A stretch of DNA of 41,557 bases from Akkermansiaceae bacterium. GTDB lineage: Bacteria; Verrucomicrobiota; Verrucomicrobiia; Verrucomicrobiales; Akkermansiaceae. The stretch spans positions 1 to 41,557 of the forward strand of contig CAJIZY010000001.1 in the NCBI GenBank assembly GCA_905181965.1. The letters run 5' to 3'. The notes under the pieces are model-generated. The model had not been told where the DNA came from. It did not search any database and saw only the letters and a list, made by a program, of their open reading frames with translations. A program made the translations under genes and the position numbers. Shown here in pieces: positions 26,601-34,448 of the stretch (positions within the stretch are counted from its first letter, which is position 1; each line of letters opens with the position of its first letter).

Positions 26601-27142
26601 ATTCCCAAGCCCCCATTAGATCCAGTCTGGCCATTTCCGATATGCAAAGTCGTGGCGCTGAGAATACCGTTCAATAAGTCTACGCGGCCGTAGCCGATTT
26701 TGTTAGAGTCAACTTGGGTCGCAAATTGGGTAGGAATGTTCAGATAATTAGCAATCCTGATTTCCCCGCCTGAAATAGTGAGTGTTCCATTACCGCCATT
26801 TTGATCACAACGCCCGACATCTAACCAAGTACATTCAAGTAGACCTCCTTTGAGGGTAGCAGAATTAGTTTTGCCATACATACCAAGCATGAACCCCTTG
26901 CAGAGTGCTGAAGTGGAAGAATCGAGGACGACTTGGGTTCCCTCTCGGTTGAAGGCGGCTCCAGTCCTTGAATCATTGGGAATCGTTCCACTATTCCAGT
27001 TGGCCGAGTAATCCCACCGATTATTGTTGCCTGCGCCGGTATAAAAAATATCAGCTCCCTGACCTAATAAGGCTGAGCTAAGTAGCGCAAGACCCGTCGA
27101 AATCAATACACTCAGGCGATTTGAGACTTTCTGAAATTGCAT
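23615..27142 (-). pseudogene. Large secreted six-hairpin glycoside hydrolase, interrupted by about five frameshifts
   Basis: Joined across frames the product is about 1,170 residues. A signal peptide starts at ATG 27142. A beta-strand-rich repeat region follows (NGGNGTLTISGGEIRIANYL, LGILHITDGTLILNG), of the type in autotransporter-like and verrucomicrobial surface proteins. Next comes a fibronectin-III-like segment (about 26400-26160: ELPALNPETTYYWRVDTTQG). The rest is an (alpha/alpha)6 glycosidase including IPYFRCSDDEI and VEVYYFLWAIHL, which resembles the matching block of the hydrolase at 18228. It ends AFYRVRILE. Frame changes fall near 26490, 26285, 26145, 25690 and 25240, while the last 1.6 kb is clean. 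Read as written it is inactive. Damage confined to 1.3 kb could be a poorly sequenced patch or real decay. Copy E of the 37-bp element lies 80 bp upstream. Confidence 0.7.
23635..23668 (-). terminator. Terminator-like hairpin overlapping the 3' end of the hydrolase gene
   Basis: GATAAAAAG-GCCC pairs with GGGC-TTTTTATC, giving an A-tract, GC stem and T-tract order typical of intrinsic terminators. It lies inside the final codons of the hydrolase (DKKAPEGRAFYR) and would separate that gene from the galK promoter that begins 28 bp later. Confidence 0.5.
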
Positions 27143-27222
27143 GTTACTTTTCTACAAGAGCAAGAGCGCTTTGTCTGACCCTTCGTTATAGTTGATAAAG
27201 CCCAGTGCAGGAATAGATTTCA

Positions 27223-27259
27223 TATGAGGAATTAGGGTTTGTTTTGAAGAAATCGGACT
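27223..27259 (-). promoter_or_regulatory. Conserved 37-bp element, copy E, degenerate (upstream of the large hydrolase)
   Basis: Read on the minus strand this copy has CGATTTCTTCAAAAC and, at the same spacing, AATTCCTCA. The core has one T for A change and the central TGGC is lost (AACC instead). It lies between the sulfatase stop (27263) and the hydrolase start (27142). Confidence 0.45.
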
Positions 27260-27262
27260 TTC

Positions 27263-28708
27263 TTAATTCTTGGTTGCCGTGTCCGCCATCTTTGCTCCCA
27301 CTTCATTTCGCCACGAACTCAATTTGGCCTTTAATTCGGCAACTTTACTAGGATTTTCGGAAGCAATATTCTTCTTCTCTGATGGGTCATTAGCGAGCGA
27401 ATACAGTTGCGATTTACCGGTATCGAAATGCTCTATCAACTTCCAGTCTCCAGCTCGGATTGCACCGGCTGATACTCCACCAAGGAAATGATGCCGATCC
27501 AAGGGGTAATGCCAGGCGAGAAATTCACGTGTTGGTGCTGATTTAACATCTTTCCAATTTGCGAGAATCGAGATTCCATCGATTTTTTGTTTAGGGCTCT
27601 TTTTCACTCCAGCTGCTTCGAGTAAAGTCGGGTAGAAATCCGTATTCATTGTCGGTAACGTGGAGGTTGCCTTCTTCTGAACACAACGCGGCCAACGAAC
27701 AATCAAGGGAACACGAATACCTCCTTCGTAGAGTTCGCTCTTACCACCACGAAGAGGAGCATTGGAAGTGACATTAGATTCACCCCCATTATCGCTGGTG
27801 AAGATAAGGATCGTATTTTCGGCGATTCCTAGCTCCTCTAATTTAGTCCCGATTTTTCCAACGCCATCATCAATCGACTCTAACATTGCCGCTAAATGAG
27901 GATTGTGGTCGATCGCCCAGTGATTACCAGGATCGCCTTTTCCTAGACCCGCGTCTTCGGAGATGTAGGAGTCTTCCCTCCCTGATTTACCTGGCGGGTG
28001 TTTCTTCCGGTATTTTTCGACAAGATCTTTTCGGCCGTTTAAAATTGTGTGAGGCGCATAGTGGCTAAGATACAAAAAAAATGGCTCCTTTTTCTTCGCA
28101 CTCCGTTCGATGAAATCTACTGCTTCAAGATTCAGTCGGTCGGTAAGGTATTCCTCTTTTCCAAGCCGATTTGTCTTCAGGTCAATCCACGGAATTGGCT
28201 GTGTGCGAAACACATAAGGCCATGTATTAGCACCGTTACCGACACTCTTAACTTCACTGCCAATATTCCATGAAAAGCCATGATCCTTAGGGCGACTCTC
28301 GATCTTCGCTCCATGATGTCGGTATCCGGTTAGATGCCACTTACCAATCATCCCAGTAGTATAGCCGCCGCCAGCCAGCATCTCTGGTAAAGTTAGATGA
28401 TCAAGTGAGAGACCATCTGAAGCATCGGGCCGTAGGTAATCTGTGATCCCAACTCGTGCAGGTACTTGTCCCGTTAATAGGGCTGCGCGATAGGGTGAGC
28501 AGACTGGTGCCGCTGCATAAGCATTGATGAAACGTGTTCCCTCGTTTGCCAGCCGGTCAAGGTTTGGGGTCTCGTGGAAGTCGTTACCGTAGCAACCTAA
28601 CTCTGCCCAGCCGAGATCATCTGCCAGAATAAAAATAATGTTTGGCTTCTTCTCATCTGCAAAGACAGAGATGATAGAGAAGCATAGAAAAGAGAGGACT
28701 TGTTTCAT
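27263..28708 (-). CDS. Secreted S1-family sulfatase (third of the operon)
   Basis: The product is a 481-residue exported sulfatase with a signal peptide (MKQVLSFLCFSIISVFA). Metal ligands are in ILADDLGW, the formylglycine motif is CSPYR at Cys70, and GKWHLTG, SHYAPH, FTSDNGGES and LRGGKSELYEGGIRVP follow. The presence of Tyr at the fourth motif position (CSPYR) is less usual than Ser or Thr. The C-terminal part (LYSLANDPSEKKNIA) is typical of arylsulfatase-A-like enzymes from PVC bacteria. It starts 4 bp after the stop of the preceding sulfatase gene, so the two are translationally close. The large hydrolase follows. The substrate is unknown; context suggests a sulfated glycan. Confidence 0.92.
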   Translation of the reverse strand: MKQVLSFLCFSIISVFADEKKPNIIFILADDLGWAELGCYGNDFHETPNLDRLANEGTRFINAYAAAPVCSPYRAALLTGQVPARVGITDYLRPDASDGLSLDHLTLPEMLAGGGYTTGMIGKWHLTGYRHHGAKIESRPKDHGFSWNIGSEVKSVGNGANTWPYVFRTQPIPWIDLKTNRLGKEEYLTDRLNLEAVDFIERSAKKKEPFFLYLSHYAPHTILNGRKDLVEKYRKKHPPGKSGREDSYISEDAGLGKGDPGNHWAIDHNPHLAAMLESIDDGVGKIGTKLEELGIAENTILIFTSDNGGESNVTSNAPLRGGKSELYEGGIRVPLIVRWPRCVQKKATSTLPTMNTDFYPTLLEAAGVKKSPKQKIDGISILANWKDVKSAPTREFLAWHYPLDRHHFLGGVSAGAIRAGDWKLIEHFDTGKSQLYSLANDPSEKKNIASENPSKVAELKAKLSSWRNEVGAKMADTATKN

Positions 28709-28712
28709 AGGG

Positions 28713-30932
28713 CTATTTTTGATTTTTGACTTTTAAACTTGGGCCCACGGGTAAGCGAAACTGACTGAAGGCTTCATGTAAATCTGCGAAGGCGGGAATG
28801 AGGCGGGCCTTTTTAAGATCTCCAGATTGAATCAAGACGCTTCTCTCAATACAAAATTGTGGGTGAATGAGCGGTGACAATCCGTCAAATGAAGCTGGAT
28901 CACGAAATGGATCACCATCAAAGGGTCGCGTAGACTGAAGAAGAAAATACTTTGTTCCCACTAACAGATTAACGGAATACGAAAGTTCCTTATAGTGAAA
29001 TTCTCCATTTTTATTTTTCTCACCTCGGACAATTTCAACACGGGCCAATTCCTTTCCCTCTAAAGTCACAAGTCTAACAAAATGATTTTTCGATAGGGTA
29101 TTTCTTCCCGCTCTTGCTGGCAGGTCACGATCTAACTCGCTACCTACAGCACGTGCCCTTCGTGCCGGTCGCGCCGAATCTGGAGCGACCCACATCCCCA
29201 GATGAGTCACACTCTGAGCTTTTTCCACCGAAAATTGAAAACCGATTTCACCATTCAAATCATTGCGTAAATTATGCCATCCTGGATCATAAATTAGGTC
29301 ATTTCCTACTTTCAGATTCAATTTTCGGGCATGGCCGCGGTTGTGGATTTTCAGCAATTCTTCTGCTAAGGCTAGAGTTTCTTTTGCCCATTCCTCCTTA
29401 TCTTCGCCGCTCTTGTTCTTTTGCTTTTCATAGGCATCTGCTTCTAGGTTGTAGGCTTCAACCGGGGCTGATGCCCCTAGTTTGCCACCTTTGCCCCATG
29501 GCATGACAAGGCCACCTTCTACGATTACTTTGAGATTACCTTTGCGAATCGCAAGCACGTCATTCGAATACGGAGGTCCAAGATGGCAGAAAAATACTCG
29601 AGGCCTTGTATCCGGAGCCTTTATGGCACCTTCCCAGTAGACCAATGAATCCTGACTATCCTGCGCTTCGCTCGGCATCAACTCGTATCCCGTTAAACTT
29701 GCCAGGGTGGCAAAGAGATCAGTAAGCGAAAAAATTGAGTCTATTTCAGTTCCACCCTCAAACCGCCCCGGCAGAGATACCAAGAAAGGAACACGAATAC
29801 CCCCTTCCCAAATCTTAGCTTTCTTGCCTCGCAATCCGCCACTCTCTGGATTCCAACCCAAATTATCTCCTACATTTGGACCATTATCGCTGGTGAAAAT
29901 GACAAGAGTATTTTCGATCATTTTGTGTCCGGGCCAGCGAGGATCATCCATCTCTCGGAGAGATTTTATAAGTGCGCCAAAGGCTGCATCGTTCTCAAGA
30001 ACCATGTCTTCGCGGTCACCACCAGTAGAGTTATCCGAGTAACGACTCTTATCTTTAATTCTCACTCCAGCAATCACATCGGGCACAGCGTAATCTCCAC
30101 CCGGATTTCGCTGGAAGTGGTTCGCACATGGGACGTAGTAAAGAAAGAATGGTGATTCTGATTGAGATTCCTGCCGTTTCAAAAATGCGAGAGCTTCGCC
30201 AAGAAAGGTTGGTCCAATTTTAGCTAAATCCCAATCTGGTGCAGCGAGGATCCGATTTTTGCGATTCTTCATACCAATATACTTCATGGCATCACGATCG
30301 TTGAACGTCCAATGATCATCACGAATGAAGACACGGGGTTCCGTATCGAGCGGATCCTCGGTATTTCCCGGCACTCCAAAAAACTCTTCAAACCCATGAT
30401 GGGTCGGCCCATCGAGAATTCGTTTTGTGAAATCGACATCATGGTAATCGAAATCATCAGCAGCCTTGCCGAAAGAATCGCTGAACGACATCCCCACGTG
30501 ATATTTACCAATCGCAGCTGTTCTATAACCTTTTCTTATCAGCATTTCTGGTAGCGTCGTCAACTCACGCTGAATCATAGGGGCATTTGGGCCATGTGGC
30601 AGCCATCCTTGCTGCTTAAGATAGGAGCGATGGGCAAACCGACCAGTTAGTAACGAATAACGAGTGGACGAGCACATCGAAGCTGGTGCGTAGGCATTGG
30701 TGAATACTAGGGCCTCTTCTGCAAACGATTCTAAATTTGGGGTACGTAGAGTTTTTTTTACAAACCCCGCATGAGGAGACGCCTTTCTTCCTAGATAGGC
30801 ACTGGTATCTCCAATGCCCATATCGTCAGCCATCATGAAGACAATATTCGGAAGATCTGGGCGAGGATTGTCAGCCGCTACCTTCAGAACAAAAAGAAAC
30901 GACAAAAGGAAGGGGACGAACTTGGATATCAT
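28713..30932 (-). CDS. Secreted sulfatase with an atypical active-site motif (CSSTR) and a C-terminal extra domain
   Basis: The product is about 739 residues. ATG 30932 opens a signal peptide (MISKFVPFLLSFLFVLKVAA); an in-frame TTG at 30968 overlaps the preceding gene. Metal ligands lie in FMMADDMG, and GKYHVG, FTSDNGPN and LRGKKAKIWEGGIRVP are conserved. The formylglycine site is CSSTR at Cys87: the third position is Ser where Pro (or Ala) is expected, although the downstream RYSLLTGR is normal. The last 180 or so residues (from about LKVGNDLIYDPGWHNL) have a beta-sandwich look and are not part of the usual sulfatase fold. They could bind carbohydrate. It is the middle gene of the sulfatase operon, 26 bp after the previous stop and 4 bp before the next start. 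Confidence 0.88.
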   Translation of the reverse strand: MISKFVPFLLSFLFVLKVAADNPRPDLPNIVFMMADDMGIGDTSAYLGRKASPHAGFVKKTLRTPNLESFAEEALVFTNAYAPASMCSSTRYSLLTGRFAHRSYLKQQGWLPHGPNAPMIQRELTTLPEMLIRKGYRTAAIGKYHVGMSFSDSFGKAADDFDYHDVDFTKRILDGPTHHGFEEFFGVPGNTEDPLDTEPRVFIRDDHWTFNDRDAMKYIGMKNRKNRILAAPDWDLAKIGPTFLGEALAFLKRQESQSESPFFLYYVPCANHFQRNPGGDYAVPDVIAGVRIKDKSRYSDNSTGGDREDMVLENDAAFGALIKSLREMDDPRWPGHKMIENTLVIFTSDNGPNVGDNLGWNPESGGLRGKKAKIWEGGIRVPFLVSLPGRFEGGTEIDSIFSLTDLFATLASLTGYELMPSEAQDSQDSLVYWEGAIKAPDTRPRVFFCHLGPPYSNDVLAIRKGNLKVIVEGGLVMPWGKGGKLGASAPVEAYNLEADAYEKQKNKSGEDKEEWAKETLALAEELLKIHNRGHARKLNLKVGNDLIYDPGWHNLRNDLNGEIGFQFSVEKAQSVTHLGMWVAPDSARPARRARAVGSELDRDLPARAGRNTLSKNHFVRLVTLEGKELARVEIVRGEKNKNGEFHYKELSYSVNLLVGTKYFLLQSTRPFDGDPFRDPASFDGLSPLIHPQFCIERSVLIQSGDLKKARLIPAFADLHEAFSQFRLPVGPSLKVKNQK

Positions 30933-30958
30933 TTTGAAAAGGAAAGATGGGAATCGTA

Positions 30959-32587
30959 TTAGAACCAATCCGAAGAAGTTCGTTGCCTTTCGAGCTCTTT
31001 AAGTCCTTTTTGATGCCTTTTCGAATTTTGAAGCGCCTTTTGCATGCCAGTTTTCAACTTACTCTTAGTTTCAATTTTCAGATCTTGTTCTGTCAGTTTC
31101 TTTCTAGTTTCGGTGATTCGCTTCAGATCCTGCCTTATCCACCCATCCAGTTCTTCTTGTCGTGTGTCGTAAACTTCTTTTATCGACCATGCTCCGACCC
31201 TCATGAGGTAGGCGTCCAATTTCAGCACCATTTCTTTAACCTTTTTTGGCATTTTTTTTGAGAGTTCCTTTGATTCGCCCATATCTTCAGCGACGTTGAA
31301 GAGTTTGATTTCGCCTGTATTAAGTTGGCGCATAAGCTTGTAATCACCTAAGCGGAAGGCAGTGATTGGGGTGGTGTAAAAAGCGGGAAAATGAAAGATG
31401 AAGCCAGATTCGCGCTTCGCAAGTTTACCGGCGTTCCCTTTTTCAAAAACTGGACGAAGGCTGATACCATCGAGATTCTTAGGCAATGGCACTTCGCTAC
31501 CAACTAGATCGTGCATGGTGGTGAGATAATCCCACTGCGCAACCGGATGATCACATTGCGAATTGGCCTCGATACCTGGTCCGGCAACAATCATCGGGAC
31601 ACGCAAACCACCTTCCCACATTTTGGCTTTACCGCCCTGAAGAGGCGGATTTTGGTTTCCCCCACCATTGTCGGAGGAGAAGATAACGTAAGTGTTTTCC
31701 TCAAGCCCTACAGCCTTCAACTTGTCCAGCACAAGGCCGATGGAAGTATCCATGTCTTCCATCATCGCAGCATAGTTGGCCTGCTCCCAAAGTGAACGGA
31801 GGTTATTGCTCTCCCCAGCCTTGTTATCAGAGATGCCACCATCGATTCCGTTCTCCTTTGCGAGGATGCTCAAATATTTTTTACGGGTCTTTTCTAGGGA
31901 GCTATTGCGAACGTGAACTGCGTAGTGCGAGATTGTTAGGAAGAATGGCTTCTTGTCCTCAGCCCGTTTTTCCAGAAAATCAACCGAGGTTTTGGCGAGG
32001 CTAAAAACACGCTTTGGGTCCTTATCAGGAATTGGAGTTTTAGTATGAGGCTCCCACCAGTCACCGTGTGCATTTCCGTTTGGATGTTTATGATTAAAGT
32101 CGGTAACGTCGTAGCCGTGGTCCTTAAACCAGCCCATTGGTGTGCATCCTTTTCCAAAAAAAGCAGTTACGTGATTTTTATTTGCGGCCTTAATCATTTC
32201 AGCGATTGAGACATTTTTGCCCATATCGATTCGTCGTTTATTCATCACAACATCATGGATTGAAATACATCCGACGCGGGCGGTGGTCATTCCGAATTGA
32301 ATGCTGGCCCGTGAAGGTGTGCAGACCGGCGAAGGCGCGTAGGCACTTGAAAAACGCATCCCGCGTTTTGCAAGTTTTGCAATATTTGGAGTCTGATGGA
32401 GCGGATGAGCATATTCCGGCTTCTCCTTCATCATCGGAATACTGAGTTGGCTATAGCCAAGATCGTCTGCGTAGATAATTACAAAGTTCGGAGCCTTAAC
32501 TCTAGAGAGAGAAGCCGCAGGTAAACAAAAGATTAAGGCAATCAGACATCGGTTCACGAGAATTATTAAGGGTCTGAATACGTACAT
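30959..32587 (-). CDS. Secreted S1-family sulfatase lacking the GKWH histidine (first sulfatase of the operon)
   Basis: The product is 542 residues from ATG 32585-32587, chosen because GGAG lies 9 bp upstream; an in-frame ATG at 32605 is the alternative. It has a signal peptide (residues 1-28), metal ligands in IIYADDLGYS, the formylglycine motif CTPSR at Cys89, SHYAVH, FSSDNGGGN and LQGGKAKMWEGGLRVP. In the place where most S1 sulfatases read GKWHxG, this one reads FGKGCTPMGW, so the Lys is kept and the His is lost. A basic, helical C-terminal tail follows. It lies 54 bp after the shared-domain protein and 26 bp before the next sulfatase, so the operon order is clear. Confidence 0.9.
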   Translation of the reverse strand: MYVFRPLIILVNRCLIALIFCLPAASLSRVKAPNFVIIYADDLGYSQLSIPMMKEKPEYAHPLHQTPNIAKLAKRGMRFSSAYAPSPVCTPSRASIQFGMTTARVGCISIHDVVMNKRRIDMGKNVSIAEMIKAANKNHVTAFFGKGCTPMGWFKDHGYDVTDFNHKHPNGNAHGDWWEPHTKTPIPDKDPKRVFSLAKTSVDFLEKRAEDKKPFFLTISHYAVHVRNSSLEKTRKKYLSILAKENGIDGGISDNKAGESNNLRSLWEQANYAAMMEDMDTSIGLVLDKLKAVGLEENTYVIFSSDNGGGNQNPPLQGGKAKMWEGGLRVPMIVAGPGIEANSQCDHPVAQWDYLTTMHDLVGSEVPLPKNLDGISLRPVFEKGNAGKLAKRESGFIFHFPAFYTTPITAFRLGDYKLMRQLNTGEIKLFNVAEDMGESKELSKKMPKKVKEMVLKLDAYLMRVGAWSIKEVYDTRQEELDGWIRQDLKRITETRKKLTEQDLKIETKSKLKTGMQKALQNSKRHQKGLKELERQRTSSDWF

Positions 32588-32659
32588 AGACTTTTTCTCT
32601 CCCATTAGAGAGGGCGATAAGGCGATTTTAACTCCTTTAATTTTTATTTCTGGGAACTA

Positions 32660-34126
32660 TCAGGTCCCTGGAACGACGCTCACATTATCGACATAAAAAC
32701 CTGCAAAGACGTTAGCGTCGTTGTCGGAGACAAAGCGAAATTGAAGCCTTACCTCTTGGCCATTTGCGGACTCTGGAAGGGGTAAAGACTCTTTGGTCCA
32801 CTCTTGGCTTGTTCCTTCTATATTCAGAGCAACATCTCCATCGACCAAAGGAAGATTCGTAGCAGCTGAGAGTACTACGATGGAACCAACATCAGCTTGG
32901 GGAGGGAAATCGGTATCGATATATTGGCTGTAACTTAATGTTGCTCCTGAAGCGGGCACTGTGAAAACACTCGTGGTCAGTGATGCATCTGCTGATGGCG
33001 TGTAATCTCCGCCAATGTTAATGCCGGCACAGGTGACGCCAGATGCCGCAGCGCTAGGTTCGGTATTAACTCCGCTTGGTGTGCCCACTTGCCATTGGCT
33101 CCCTTCTCCATTATCGGAAGCTTCCCATCCTGCGGGCAGACTTAAATTTCCAAGTGAATCAAAATTCTCAATTAGAAGAGGCTGAAATTCTTTCTCTACA
33201 ATAGCGAATAAGCGGGGTGATCCCAAAATTCCGACCTTACTCAAGGTGTTGGTCCCTGATCCAGATGCCGCGATATTTTCGTATGAGGGGTTAACGCCAT
33301 CGTTGTAAGGCGCCCAAGTAGCAGGAGAAGTTTCCAGAGTAGTGGAACTTACTAGGTCGTAGACCTTACCTTCCTGACTCCGCCAAGTAAACTCTAGGCC
33401 GTCACTGTCAGGGCCAATCGCTAAAACTAGAGGTCCCGCAGGCGCCTCAGGCTCTTGAATAGCACCAAGGTTCCAGTAGTTTACCGCGACGACTCCTTTT
33501 GTAACTTCTGAATTGTTCCATTTGAACATTTCAACCTGAACAAAATTTGTGATCAAATCTCCAACTCGTCCGCTAATTCCGCCCCCAGAATGGAACACAA
33601 CAGGGTCGTCGTCGTTAATTTGATACGTGACCTCCATCTTATCGGTATCGATGTCATAATCAACAATGAGCTTGATACGGTCTCCATCTACTATTCCGAT
33701 ATCAGAATTCTCGGTAATGTTGCCAGACGACCCTTCAGAGTCATTGTGATACAGCCTTAATTTTCCAAAGCTATTTAAAACTAGTTCCATGAACCCATCA
33801 GGCCCAAACATTTTCCATTTGAAGTCAGATTGGGTTCCGGGATTTCCAAGAAGACGGAAAGGTTCCATCACAAATTCAATTTCATTTCGGAAGGAATCAA
33901 TTTCTCCCCCAGTCGAACGTGTGATCTTGGTTCCCTGCCCGTCTCTCTCGTCAGTCAAAAAATAAGCCCCGTCTGTAATTCCCAAATGAGCATCTTGCAA
34001 TCCCTCTTGCCTGTATGCTTCATCTAATGAGGGGCCGTCAAAATTATCTGTAAAGGCCTCGTATGCCCCTTCAGATGCGGTGACCAAGAGTGCGGGGAGA
34101 AGTATATTTTTAAGGGATAGTTTCAT
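32660..34126 (-). CDS. Secreted protein with the uncharacterised domain shared with the PEP-CTERM protein; leads the sulfatase operon
   Basis: The product is about 488 residues. ATG 34124-34126 opens a signal peptide (MKLSLKNILLPALLVTASEG). Residues of about 25-210 match the PEP-CTERM protein at 38109: FxDxFxGPxLDEAxRQE, HLGIxDGxYxLT, QSDFKWKxFGxDGFMExVLNSFG, RLYHNDS, SGGGIxGxxGDL and NFVQVExFKW. The fold may be a concanavalin-like (LamG or glucanase-type) beta-sandwich, which is speculation from its strand-rich text. The C-terminal half (LIENFDSLGNLSLPAGWEAS to FAGFYVDNVSVVPG) looks like a second beta-sandwich (cleaved-adhesin or MAM-like). There is no PEP-CTERM tail. It is the first gene of the operon, downstream of copy D of the 37-bp element. 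Confidence 0.75.
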   Translation of the reverse strand: MKLSLKNILLPALLVTASEGAYEAFTDNFDGPSLDEAYRQEGLQDAHLGITDGAYFLTDERDGQGTKITRSTGGEIDSFRNEIEFVMEPFRLLGNPGTQSDFKWKMFGPDGFMELVLNSFGKLRLYHNDSEGSSGNITENSDIGIVDGDRIKLIVDYDIDTDKMEVTYQINDDDPVVFHSGGGISGRVGDLITNFVQVEMFKWNNSEVTKGVVAVNYWNLGAIQEPEAPAGPLVLAIGPDSDGLEFTWRSQEGKVYDLVSSTTLETSPATWAPYNDGVNPSYENIAASGSGTNTLSKVGILGSPRLFAIVEKEFQPLLIENFDSLGNLSLPAGWEASDNGEGSQWQVGTPSGVNTEPSAAASGVTCAGINIGGDYTPSADASLTTSVFTVPASGATLSYSQYIDTDFPPQADVGSIVVLSAATNLPLVDGDVALNIEGTSQEWTKESLPLPESANGQEVRLQFRFVSDNDANVFAGFYVDNVSVVPGT

Positions 34127-34277
34127 TGCTTTACGTTGTTTAGAATGACGGATTGCTAAAAAATAATACCCATAGTTAGGGTGACCGTCTTCTTCATTGT
34201 GGAAATACACGACCTCTTAACAAAGTCATGGCGCCCCCGAGAATCAAAGAATTTAGGGCATTTCACAATGTTACTAG

Positions 34278-34314
34278 TTCTAGGATTTGGGCCAAAATTT
34301 GTAGAAAACGAACG
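34278..34314 (-). promoter_or_regulatory. Conserved 37-bp element, copy D (upstream of the sulfatase operon)
   Basis: Read on the minus strand this copy has CGTTCG, TTTTCTACAAA, TTTTGGCCC and AAATCCTAGAA. It ends 151 bp before the ATG at 34126. The remainder of the gap 34127-34448 shows no gene that I can support. Confidence 0.65.
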
Positions 34315-34448
34315 GCCTACTCTTGCCTTGATGATTACATTTAAAGGCCTAAAGATAGAGAGTCTCACGATCTTAATCTTCTCCTTTTCACAACCTTTGA
34401 TGATTCTTCTCAAATGCATCGTGATTGCTCCGATGCTTAAACTAGATC

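Noticed and set aside
34156..34419. 87-codon minus-strand frame in the leader of the sulfatase operon
   Set aside because: It spans the conserved 37-bp element and overlaps the next gene out of frame, and it has no family features.
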